A DNA stretch of 64,000 nt from assembly GCA_016713175.1 (NCBI GenBank), contig JADJPQ010000013.1:124001-188000 (forward strand), written 5' to 3'. The position numbers and the translations under genes were made by a program. Of this stretch, positions 34,182-43,200 are shown piece by piece (within the stretch, counting starts at the first letter, position 1; each line of letters starts with the position of its first letter). The stretch is from Planctomycetota bacterium. Its GTDB lineage: Bacteria; Planctomycetota; UBA1135; UBA2386. The notes under the pieces were generated by a model, which was not told the DNA's origin, searched no databases, and saw nothing but the letters and a program-made list of their open reading frames with translations.

Positions 34182-35762
34182 TCACTTCTTGGCCTGCCAT
34201 TGATGTTCCGGCCGCGCCAGGATCTCGTCGATCACCTTGGTCACGGCATCCGCCGCCGCGGTCTTGCCCGCCTCACGCGCGTGCGCGACGACTTCCTTCG
34301 CCTGCGGGATCAGCTCGGTGTAGAAGCGCTCGGCGACCTCGAACATGCCATGCCAGTGCGTGTAGTCGGGCGCCATCATCGACGCGCCATGCCGCGCGCG
34401 CCGGCCTTCGTGGTGCCACAGGTAGTACCACGACCATTCGATCTCCTCGTCGAAGTCGGCCTTGGTCAACAGCCCCTGCGCCTTCATCGCGTCGATGATC
34501 GCCTTGCCGGGCTTGGCGAACTTCTCGTTGTAGAGCACGACCAGGTCGTCGTATTGCTTGTAGAACGAGTCGACATAGTCGGGCGTGTGGCAGTTGGCGC
34601 ACACCTGCTTCATCGCGGTGCGCTTGTCGGCCGCGCTCTTGACCACCAGCTTCTGCCGTTCGGCCGGATCGGTCGCCGTGACCACCTTGCCGTTGATGTC
34701 GGTGTCGAGCACCAGGCTGATCGGCGGCCGGTTGGTCCACGACAGCCGCTCCCCCGGATCGTGCGTGATGCGGCCACCGTTCTTGGCGTGCCCGCTCATG
34801 TGGCAGGTCGCGCAGGTCGGCGCCTGCGTGTAATCCTTGCCCAGCACCCATGAATCACTGTCGAGGTTCATGTGGTCCTTCAGGTCGCGGAAGGCCGCGC
34901 CGTGCTTGGACTCCTCGTAGATCTCCTTCTGCGGGTGGTCCGGGCCGAGGTGGCACTTGCCGCAGTTCTCGGGCTGGCGCGCGCGCCGCGGCGAGAAGTC
35001 GTGGCGGCTGTGGCAGGCGCTGCAGGAACCGCGCGAGCCGTCGAGGTTCAGGCGACCGATGCCGGTGTTCGGCCAGGTATCGTGATCGAGCAGCGGCTTG
35101 CCGTTCTGGTCCTTCTGGATGCGGCCGACGGCCGCTATGTCCGTCGGCTTGCCGTCCGGACCCGGCTTCAGCTCGCGGAACGTGATCTTGCTGCCGTCGG
35201 TGCCACGCAGCGCCACCAGCGACCCGTGACACTGCTTGCAGCCCAGCGACGCCGACGCCATGCCGTTGACCATCTGGATGTCGTCGCGGCCAGGCGTCTT
35301 CGAATGCGGATTGAACGGCACGCGCGCCCCCTCGACCGTCTCAGCCAGGTAGTTGTCGAGCGACGCCAGGATGTCGCCGCCGGCGGCATGATGGCTGCGC
35401 GAGAACTCCTCGTAGACCTGCTGGTGGCAGCGCGCACAGTCGCGCGGCGTCACCACGGCAGCGATCAGCGCGCCTTCATGCAGGAACGCATCGGCGTCGC
35501 CCTGCTGTGCCTCATGACACTCCACGCAGCCGACGCCTTTGTGCGCGTGCGTACTGAACTTCCACTGCTCGACGATGCCGGGATTGCCCTGCGCATGGCA
35601 CTCGACGCAGCGCTGGCTGCTGGCCGGCACCGCGACCGGCGCCTGCCGGCCCGCCGATTCGTGCTTCTTGCGCTCGACTTCCATCCATTGCACGAAGATC
35701 AGCGACCCGAGGAACATCAGGCCCAGGACCGCGATCACGAACTGCTTGAACTTCAGGCTCAT
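34182..35762 (-). CDS. Octaheme cytochrome c of the hydroxylamine oxidoreductase (HAO) family
   Basis: 526 residues with an N-terminal membrane segment (FVIAVLGLMFLGSLIFV), probably uncleaved. Eight CxxCH sites were counted: CVECH twice, CARCH, CKQCH, CSACH, CGKCH, CATCH and CANCH, the HAO heme number. The C-terminal segment WYYLWHHEGRRARHG and MMAPDYTHWHG is like HAO and hydrazine-dehydrogenase relatives. A Tyr in that segment could be the one that cross-links the catalytic heme in oxidative HAOs. If it is not, the enzyme may be a reductive type (nitrite or hydroxylamine to ammonium). GAGGAA precedes the start. The gene lies between cytochrome b and NapA. Confidence 0.88.
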   Translation of the reverse strand: MSLKFKQFVIAVLGLMFLGSLIFVQWMEVERKKHESAGRQAPVAVPASSQRCVECHAQGNPGIVEQWKFSTHAHKGVGCVECHEAQQGDADAFLHEGALIAAVVTPRDCARCHQQVYEEFSRSHHAAGGDILASLDNYLAETVEGARVPFNPHSKTPGRDDIQMVNGMASASLGCKQCHGSLVALRGTDGSKITFRELKPGPDGKPTDIAAVGRIQKDQNGKPLLDHDTWPNTGIGRLNLDGSRGSCSACHSRHDFSPRRARQPENCGKCHLGPDHPQKEIYEESKHGAAFRDLKDHMNLDSDSWVLGKDYTQAPTCATCHMSGHAKNGGRITHDPGERLSWTNRPPISLVLDTDINGKVVTATDPAERQKLVVKSAADKRTAMKQVCANCHTPDYVDSFYKQYDDLVVLYNEKFAKPGKAIIDAMKAQGLLTKADFDEEIEWSWYYLWHHEGRRARHGASMMAPDYTHWHGMFEVAERFYTELIPQAKEVVAHAREAGKTAAADAVTKVIDEILARPEHQWQAKK

Positions 35763-35783
35763 GTTGGATTCCTCGTTCCGCGG

Positions 35784-36833
35784 TCAGTGTGCGACCGCGC
35801 CCTCCCAGACAGTCAGACCGACGATCGCCAGCACCCCCAGGATGCCGATCCACACACTCGCTTCCGATCCGGGCCACCGCCGCCGGATCCAGCCGTCGAT
35901 GAACGGCCAGCAGAACATCACGAACACGATGAACCCCATGCTGAGGATGGCCACCGTGATCGAGAACAGCTTCAGCCAGCGGAACGTCACGTAGAAGAAC
36001 CACTCCGGCTTGATCACCTCCGGCGTGACCAGCGGGTTGGCACGTTCGCCCATCGTGGCCGGCAACACCGTCGCCAACGCCGACAACAGGATCATCAGCA
36101 CCAGGCCGAGGATCAGTTCGGTGCAGATGTGATCCGGGAAGAAGTTGAAGAACCGCGGTTCGTCCGGCTTCTCGTCGCCGAACTTCAGTTCGGTGATGCC
36201 CTGCAACCGGATCAGCGTGATGTGCACGAACAGCAGCAGCATCATCACGGCCGGCAGCACGGCGGCATGCAGCACGTAGAAGCGTGACAGCGTGCGTTCG
36301 TTGTAGGCGTCGCCGCCGAGCAGCATCGACTTCATCAGCCCGCCGACCAGCGGCACGTTGGCGCCGATCTGCGCGCCGACCTGCGCGCCCCAGAAGCTGA
36401 GCTGCTCGTAGACCAGACAGTAGCCGGTGAAGCCGACGGTCAGCGTGCACACCAAGAGGCACATGCCGATCAGCCAGTTGAGCTCGCGCGGCTTGCGGTA
36501 GGCGCCGGTGAAGTAGACGCGCATCTGATGCAGGATCACGGCGGCGACCATCAGCGTGGCGCCCCACTTGTGCACCGAACGCAGATACCAACCGAATGCC
36601 GCCTCGTCGGTGATGTAGCGCACCGACTCGAACGCACGCTGCGGCGTCGCCTCGTAGTAGAACGCCAGCAGGATGCCGGTGACGATCTGCACGACGAACA
36701 GGTAGGCCGGCGTGCCGCCGAGGCAGAACCACCACCGCTTCAGGTGGTTGGGCACCGGTTCGTTGGTCAGTTCGCGCAGCTGATCGCCGTGGACCGGGAT
36801 CCGTTCGCGCAGCCAGTTGCCGATCGCGCTCAT
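35784..36833 (-). CDS. Cytochrome b of a Rieske/cytochrome b complex (b6-type heme spacing, fused b/subunit IV)
   Basis: 349 residues from the ATG at 36833 (GGAG upstream). An N-terminal four-helix part carries heme b ligands as two pairs: SVHKWG with ILHQMR (13 residues between the His) and VLHAAV with FVHITL (14 between). The 14-residue spacing is the b6 type. A C-terminal part follows with the quinol-site motif KPEWFFYVTFRWLKLF and further helices. In b6f complexes these halves are separate genes; here they are one chain. It lies 16 bases after the Rieske gene and 21 bases before the octaheme gene. It should oxidise membrane quinol and feed the periplasmic cytochromes encoded downstream. 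Confidence 0.92.
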   Translation of the reverse strand: MSAIGNWLRERIPVHGDQLRELTNEPVPNHLKRWWFCLGGTPAYLFVVQIVTGILLAFYYEATPQRAFESVRYITDEAAFGWYLRSVHKWGATLMVAAVILHQMRVYFTGAYRKPRELNWLIGMCLLVCTLTVGFTGYCLVYEQLSFWGAQVGAQIGANVPLVGGLMKSMLLGGDAYNERTLSRFYVLHAAVLPAVMMLLLFVHITLIRLQGITELKFGDEKPDEPRFFNFFPDHICTELILGLVLMILLSALATVLPATMGERANPLVTPEVIKPEWFFYVTFRWLKLFSITVAILSMGFIVFVMFCWPFIDGWIRRRWPGSEASVWIGILGVLAIVGLTVWEGAVAH

Positions 36834-36849
36834 GGTCTTGGCTCCAGGC

Positions 36850-37473
36850 TCATGCCGGACGTCCGGTCGGGTTGGTGCGCAGCTCGGGTGGCTGCAGGCA
36901 CGGGTCATGGCCGGGGCCCGTCGGCCCGATGGGTTCGTCGATGATCGCGCCAGCGTCGGCGAGCGCTTCGGTCGGCACTTCGATGTAGAGCAGGCCGTTC
37001 TCGATCTTCAGCGGATACGGCGCGAGACTCTGGCCAGCATCGCCGGGCGGGCCACCGATGCCGCGCCCACCCTTGTCGAACACGCCGTTGTGACACGGAC
37101 AGAAGAACCGGTCGTTCTCGGGTTGCCAGTGCACCTGGCAGCCGAGGTGCGGGCACGTGCTCGAGAGTGCGAGGAAGTCGGCGACGGTTTCGCCGCCGCC
37201 CTGTCGGGTGACATTGACGGTGGCCCCAGCTGGCGTGCGAAAGCGCAGACTGCTGCCCGGCTTCATCGCCCCGACCGGGGCGACGAACACCCACGAGCGC
37301 TGCGTCGCCTTCGCCGGGTACAGGAACCGGGCGGCCATCCAGGCGAACATCCCGTAGCCGGCGGCCATGCCGGCCAGCATCGTGGCGCCACTGGTCGTGA
37401 TCGTGCGGCGTTCGGCGTCAGCGAGGTTGCCGGCAGGGACGGCAGGATGACCCGCGGAATTGGCTTGCGACAT
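36850..37473 (-). CDS. Rieske iron-sulfur protein
   Basis: 207 residues. A membrane anchor with a twin-arginine-like start (ERRTITTSGATMLAGMAAGYGMFAWM) precedes the Rieske fold. The 2Fe-2S ligands are CPHLGCQVH and CPCHNG, both complete, and the loop GGPPGDAGQSLAPYPLKI is typical. It transfers the high-potential electron from quinol to the cytochromes of this operon. It is the first gene of the unit Rieske, cytochrome b, octaheme HAO-like, NapA, NapB-like. The start is set by GAGG seven bases upstream, which is buried in a leader hairpin. Confidence 0.93.
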   Translation of the reverse strand: MSQANSAGHPAVPAGNLADAERRTITTSGATMLAGMAAGYGMFAWMAARFLYPAKATQRSWVFVAPVGAMKPGSSLRFRTPAGATVNVTRQGGGETVADFLALSSTCPHLGCQVHWQPENDRFFCPCHNGVFDKGGRGIGGPPGDAGQSLAPYPLKIENGLLYIEVPTEALADAGAIIDEPIGPTGPGHDPCLQPPELRTNPTGRPA

Positions 37474-37497
37474 CGAGATCCTCGAGTCGGAGGATCT
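37474..37497 (-). promoter_or_regulatory. Leader hairpin that masks the Shine-Dalgarno of the nitrogen-respiration operon
   Basis: In the minus-strand mRNA, AGATCCTC (37497-37490) pairs perfectly with GAGGATCT (37483-37476) around a six-base loop. The second arm contains the GAGG that lies seven bases before the Rieske ATG. Folding would block ribosome binding to the first gene. It may respond to a protein, temperature or upstream translation. Confidence 0.45.
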
Positions 37498-37600
37498 GGG
37501 GATGGCGATGTCCGTTGAATACGTCTATGGACCCAGTGGGCGGGTCCGGAGTGCGTAGACGCGCAGAAACGTCCGACGACACCGGACTGACCGCACTCGT

Positions 37601-38275
37601 TCAGGCGTCGGTCAGCAGGAACACCACTGGCACCACGATCGAGTCGGCGATCGGCACGCCGTCCTCGGTGGCCGGCGCAAACTTCCAGCGACGAACGGCA
37701 CGCAGCGCCGCGCGGTTGAGTTCGGCATGCGCGCAGGGCTCAGCGACTTCGGCGTCGAGCACGTCGCCGCGGTCATCGAGGTGCACGCGGATCCGCACCG
37801 TGCCCTGTTGGCCGAGCTGGCGCGCCAGCGACGGATACTCCGGCGGTTGGTTGCGATCGACGAGGGGCGTCGCGTCGACGTGCGCGGACGGTTGGACCGG
37901 CGGTGGCGTGATCGGTTTGGGTTCCGGTGTCGGGACCACCTCGGCTGGCGGCGGCGGCAACGGCGCGACCCGTTCCGCCGTCGGTGGCGGGACAACATCT
38001 GCCGTCAGCAACTCGGCGACCGGTGCCAGATCCGGCTCGGGTTCCGGCAAGACCGGGACAACGTCGATCTCCGGCAAGACGAATTCGAACCGCTGTTCGG
38101 TGGTCACCGGAGCAACGGGTCGCTCCACCGGCGGCTGCACCGGGACCTCTTCGCTGAACTGCAGCTGCACCTGCGCCGGCTTGCGGGCATTGCCGTGGCC
38201 GTACGCGACCACCGACGCGATGCCGAGCACCGCGACGTGCAGCAGTACGGAAACGGTCAGGAACGAAGTCCGCAT
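37601..38275 (-). CDS. TonB-family energy transducer
   Basis: 224 residues from the ATG at 38275. A single N-terminal membrane segment (FLTVSVLLHVAVLGIASVVAYG) is followed by a long Pro/Glu/Val-rich spacer that would cross the periplasm. The C-terminal TonB fold follows (PPEYPSLARQLGQQGTVRIRVHLDDRGDVLDAEV, ALRAVRRWKFAPA). This is the classical TonB design, which passes proton-motive force to outer-membrane receptors. No ExbB, ExbD or TonB-dependent receptor is in the window, so it is an orphan copy here. It is upstream of the Rieske operon on the same strand, with 127 bases between. Confidence 0.9.
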   Translation of the reverse strand: MRTSFLTVSVLLHVAVLGIASVVAYGHGNARKPAQVQLQFSEEVPVQPPVERPVAPVTTEQRFEFVLPEIDVVPVLPEPEPDLAPVAELLTADVVPPPTAERVAPLPPPPAEVVPTPEPKPITPPPVQPSAHVDATPLVDRNQPPEYPSLARQLGQQGTVRIRVHLDDRGDVLDAEVAEPCAHAELNRAALRAVRRWKFAPATEDGVPIADSIVVPVVFLLTDA

Positions 38276-38333
38276 CGCGAATCGGCCGGCGGGCCCGCCG
38301 GTTTGGGCCGCGCACGATACCAGAACCGCCGGA

Positions 38334-40139
38334 TCAACGGATCTCGACCTCGAACGGTTCGTCGACCCACCGTAGGTCCCAGGCGCTGCTGCTGCGCTCG
38401 CCGGCAACGAGCTTGACGTTCAGCTCCGCTTTGGTGTCGGGGAACATCGGCAACGCGAAGTCGCCGTTCGCATCGGATTGCAGCGTGCGCAGCCACGATT
38501 GGGCCATCAGCACCCAGATCAGATCGCGCTGGTAGCGCGGGACATCGTCCCGACTGGGACCGGTGGCGTAGTGCTGCAGTTCCATGCGCGCGAAGGCTAC
38601 GGGCTTGCCGAGGCCATCGCGTACCCGGATTCGCAACTGCGGAATGGGCTGCAATTGCAGCCGCAAGGTCCCGGCGTCGGTGTCGAACTGCACGAACTCG
38701 GCGCGGCGCTCGCGCAGCACGAACGCCCACCACGAACCCGGCTGCAACAGCACGTTGGCGCGCCCGGCCGGATCGAGCCGGAAACGCGGATCGCGATCGC
38801 TCGGGTATCCCGGATCGTCCGTGGCCGGAATCAACAGCATGACCGCGCCGGCCGCGGGGCCGCCGTCGACGTCGAGGACCTGCAACGACAGCGGTTTCAG
38901 CACCTCGAGATCGAGTCGACACTGCCGTTCCTGGTCGACGCGCGGCGTCAGGAAGAACGGCTGGCCCGGTGGAAATGCCCGCGATGTCGCTTCGCCACCG
39001 ACATGCGGCAACGCCTCCGCACCCAGTCGGACCGCAATCACCCGCGTGGCGTCGGCGACGTCGGTCAGCACGACGCGACCGGCGGCGTCGGTGCGGCCGA
39101 CGATGTCGCGTTCGTGATGCAGAATCGCGTTGCCACACGGACTGTCGTCGCGGACCAACGCCAGGACCGGCAAGTCGGCGACGGCCTTGGCTCCGGCCGC
39201 AAGGGTCATGGTGATCGGGTTCGCCGGCGTCAGCGCGAACCGCAATTCGTCGTCGGCCAGCCCCGGCTCGCCCGCCGCTGGCTGCGCACCAAAACGTGCA
39301 CCGTTGCCAACCCAACCAGCGCGAACACTGGCGAACCCCGGCTTCCGCGCCAGCACATCGATGGCCGGCGGCCTCTCGGCTTCCGCCGGCCAGCGGATCA
39401 TGGCACGGCCAGTCGCATCGGTACGCCCGAGAACGATCTCGAACTGACGGCGAGAACCACCCAGCGGCGGCGTCGGTTGCCACAGCCGGACGATCTGGAC
39501 CAGTTCGACATCCGCCAACGGTTGCGCTGCCGCATCGACCGCGCACACCCGCACGTCCCGCCGCGGCGGCAGCGAACCGGCCAGGCCGCGATCGAACGCC
39601 ATCCACGCCAGCGGGGCTCCGTCGGCGGCGAGGATCAGCGCCCGGCCGTCTCCATCCGGCATCCCGGGCGGCACGACCGTGTCCTTGCCCAGCCCGACCT
39701 CGACCGAGAATCCGCCGGCATCGCGCGGAAACAACCGCGCCCGCAGACCGTCCTGGCCGAGTTGGTCGAGACCGGAGAGTTGCAGCCGTCGGAGGCCATG
39801 TTCGCCGAGGCGCAGTTCGTGGCGCGAGCCGGGCGTGACACCCGCGACGATCGGCGAGACCGCCACGCCCTCGGCCGCCCGCATGGTCGCCCAAGCGGAG
39901 TACTCGACACAATCGAGCACCATCGCCCGGAACCGACCCTCGGCATCGGCCTGAACCGACACCACATCGGGCGGTGTCGACCATGAGCCCGGGGAAGTCT
40001 CGCCGCAGACCGTGACTTCCGCCCTGCCCACCGGCTTGCCGGCGACGTCGACGACGACTCCCGACAGCGGCCGTCGGTCCTGAGCCGGTGCCGCCAGAAC
40101 CGGCAGTACGAACGACAAGGCGAGGCCTGGCCTGGACAT
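38334..40139 (-). CDS. Secreted repeat-domain protein of the 'YSAWA' paralogue family
   Basis: 601 residues with a signal peptide (GLALSFVLPVLAAPAQ). An opening carboxypeptidase-regulatory-like module reads LSGVVVDVAGKPVGRAEVTV, then DAEGRFRAMVLDCVEYSAWATM. The same layout, including the YSAWA or equivalent, recurs in the genes at 48973-50706 and 47114-48976, which makes these three a local family. Further beta-rich modules follow (GRTDATGRAMIRWPAEAE, GRTDAAGRVVLTDVADATRV, LQVLDVDGGPAAGAVMLLIPA, LRIRVRDGLGKPVAFARMELQHY). It is divergent from the Kelch-like gene, with 131 bases between starts. No catalytic residues are evident. A surface structural or polymer-binding role is inferred. Confidence 0.72.
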   Translation of the reverse strand: MSRPGLALSFVLPVLAAPAQDRRPLSGVVVDVAGKPVGRAEVTVCGETSPGSWSTPPDVVSVQADAEGRFRAMVLDCVEYSAWATMRAAEGVAVSPIVAGVTPGSRHELRLGEHGLRRLQLSGLDQLGQDGLRARLFPRDAGGFSVEVGLGKDTVVPPGMPDGDGRALILAADGAPLAWMAFDRGLAGSLPPRRDVRVCAVDAAAQPLADVELVQIVRLWQPTPPLGGSRRQFEIVLGRTDATGRAMIRWPAEAERPPAIDVLARKPGFASVRAGWVGNGARFGAQPAAGEPGLADDELRFALTPANPITMTLAAGAKAVADLPVLALVRDDSPCGNAILHHERDIVGRTDAAGRVVLTDVADATRVIAVRLGAEALPHVGGEATSRAFPPGQPFFLTPRVDQERQCRLDLEVLKPLSLQVLDVDGGPAAGAVMLLIPATDDPGYPSDRDPRFRLDPAGRANVLLQPGSWWAFVLRERRAEFVQFDTDAGTLRLQLQPIPQLRIRVRDGLGKPVAFARMELQHYATGPSRDDVPRYQRDLIWVLMAQSWLRTLQSDANGDFALPMFPDTKAELNVKLVAGERSSSAWDLRWVDEPFEVEIR

Positions 40140-40270
40140 CACGTCAACGGTATTCGGCCAGGCGATCTGCACGCACGGCACATTTCCTGGCCTGCCGGCA
40201 ATCGTGTGAGTCGGCGCGGGCGACCGAGGAATCGGAGTGTGCTTTGACCCGGAGCTCCGCTGACACCCAC

Positions 40271-43200
40271 ATGACATCGCACCGTTCTCGGGTCCTGCCG
40301 CTGGTCCTGTTGCTGCTCGCCCCTGCCACCGCCCAGATCGCCTGGGGCAATCGGTCCAACGGAATCAGCCGCAACGCCACCGCGGCGTGTTACGACCCGG
40401 CAACCGGACGAACGATCGTGTTCGGCGGCTACAGCGGGTTCTCGGGCCAGGGCGACACCTGGTTCTGGGATGGCGCCAGCTGGTACCCGGCGCTGCCGGG
40501 CACGACGCCCGAAGCGCGCTCCAACCACGCGATGGCATTCCACGAAGCCTCGGGCCGAGCCGTGCTCTACGGCGGTTTCGGCAACAGCAGCAACCTGCTC
40601 GGCGACACCTGGCTCTTCGACGGCACCAACTGGTCGCAGCCGGGCGGCGTGCTGTCGCCGCCGGCGCGCGAACGGCCGTCGATGTGCTACGACAGCACCC
40701 GCCAACGGGTGGTGATGTTCGGCGGCGGCGACGCGTTCGCGTTCCGCGATGACACCTGGGAATGGGATGGCACGCTGTGGCACTCGACCAGCCCGCTGAC
40801 GCGGCCGAGCCCGCGCTACGGCAACTCGCTGGTCCATGACCCGGTGCGCGGCAGGACGGTCCTGTTCGGCGGCGTCGCGAACGGCACTCGCTTCAATGAC
40901 ACCTGGGAATGGAACGGCAGCAGTTGGACGCCGCGGGCCGTTGGCGGCAGTCCGGCAGCACGCGCGTTCCACTACGGCTGGTGGGACGAAGCGCGCGGCG
41001 TGGTGCAGGTGTTCGGCGGCAGCAACCAGTCCGGCGTGTTGCGGGATCAGCACTTCTTCACCGGCACGCAGTGGATCGCCATGAGCACCGGCGTGATGGA
41101 TTACCCAGACGCGCGCGCCGATGGCGCGGCGGTCTATGACCGCGCCCGCCGCCGCGGTGTGCTGTTGTGCGGTGCGACCGCGAACTCGTCGTTCAGCAGC
41201 GACGTCTGGGAATACTCGGACTCCGGCTGGGTGCGCAAACTGCCGATCAGCGGCCAGTCGGTCGCCACCAATCCGCCGCCCGCGCGTCGTGCCGCCGCTT
41301 CGACCTACGATCGGCGCCGGCAGCAGTTCGTGGTCTTCGGTGGGGCCGACGCCGGCAACAACCAGCTCGGCGACACCTGGGTGCGCACCGACACGCGTTG
41401 GGAGCACCGCACGATCGCCGCGCCCTCGGCCCGCCGATGGTCGGGCATGGCGTTCGATGACACGCGCGGCGTCGCGGTGCTCTACGGCGGCGAGAGCAAC
41501 GGGACGGCACTGAACGACACCTACACGTGGAACGGCAGTTCCTGGTCCAACATGGGCGCGGGGCTGGCCAGCGGCCGGATGCGCTTTGCGATCGCCCACG
41601 ACAAAGCGCGTGGGCGGACGGTCCTGTTCGGCGGGGACAATGGCGGTCTGTTCATCTACAATCAGACCTGGTCGTGGGATGGATCGTTCTGGACGCAAGC
41701 GTCCCCCGCCACGTCGCCACCGACGCTGTACAACTGCGAAATGGCGTTCGACGAGGTGCGCAACGAGATCGTCCTGTTCGGCGGCCAGCGCAATGCCGTC
41801 GAATACCGCAACGACACCTGGACGTGGAACGGCAGCAATTGGACGCTGCGGTCGCCGGCGGTCAGCCCGGCCAGGCGGGTCGGCCACAAGATGGCGTTCG
41901 ACCCGGTGCGCGGTCGCGTCGTGCTGCACGGTGGTCACAATGACGTCGCCGGACTGCTCACCGAGATCTGGGAATGGACGGGCAGCAACTGGGTGTATCT
42001 CGGCAGTCCCGCGGTTCCGGGCGGTCGGACGGAAGCCTGCTTCGCCTTCGACGAGAGTCGCGGTCGGATCGCGATGTTCGGCGGCCTCACCAACGTCGTG
42101 GTCGACGAGCAATGGGAACTGGATGGCGCGAACTGGGTGACTCCGTTCGCCCGGGTCTCGCCGGGCGCCCGCGAAGGGGCGGGTCTGGTGTTCGATTCGA
42201 TCCGCAACAAGACCGTGCTGTTCGGTGGCAACAACACGCTGACCGAACTCGCCGACACCTTCGAGTGGAACGGCCAGCGCTGGGTGCAGCGCTGGCTCGG
42301 TGGACCGTCGGCCCGCACCGGTCACGCGATGACCTTCGCCCGGGACCGCGGCCGGGTCGTCCTGCACGGCGGCCGCGCAACGGGCGCGCCACTGGCCGAC
42401 ACCTGGGAGTTCGACGGCACCGGCTGGCAGCAACGTGCCGTGGCCACCCCGTCGGGCCGCTTCGACCACGCGATGTGCTTCGACAGCGTACGCAATCGAG
42501 CCGTCATGTTCGGCGGTCACAACGGCACCAGCGGACTCGCCGACACCTGGGAATGGAATGGTGCCGGCTGGACCGCACGCGTGGGTGGCACGCCGCCGGC
42601 CCGCGCGGCGCATTCGCTGGCCTTCGACGAGGTCCGCAACAAGAGCGTGTTGTTCGGCGGTGTGGTCGCCGGTCCATCCGCGGACACCTGGGAATGGGAC
42701 GGGAACACCTGGACGCAACGCACGCCGACGGCGTCGCCACCAGCCCGCTACAATCACGCGTGCTGCTACGACTCGGGGCGAGGCCGGGTCGTCGTGTTCG
42801 GCGGCTGCACCAACCCGGCGAACAACGCCACGATCAACGATCATTGGGAGTTCACCGGTGAGACCTGGCTGCAACGGACCACGCCGGTGACCACCGCGCC
42901 GCCTGCGCGTCAAGGATCGGCGATGGCCTACGATCGGGCTCGCGGCCGCTCGGTGATGCACGGTGGCTGGCGCGTCGACGCCCGTGGCAACGCCGTCTAC
43001 AACGACGAAACCTGGGAACTGGCGGCGCCGGTCGACATCGCCGGGCCACCTGGCGGGAGCACGCTGACACTGACGAGTCACTCGCTGCCGCACTATCGCG
43101 GCCAGATCGATGTCCGCTTCCCCAGCACGCTGGGCGTCGCCGCCCTGTTCCTCGACTTCTCGCCGCGCAACACGGTCGCCACCGTGTTGCCAGCCCCGCC

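Noticed and set aside
31281..37473. Whole anammox pathway
   Set aside because: No hydrazine synthase or nitrite reductase was found in the window. A HAO-family gene alone does not show anammox metabolism.
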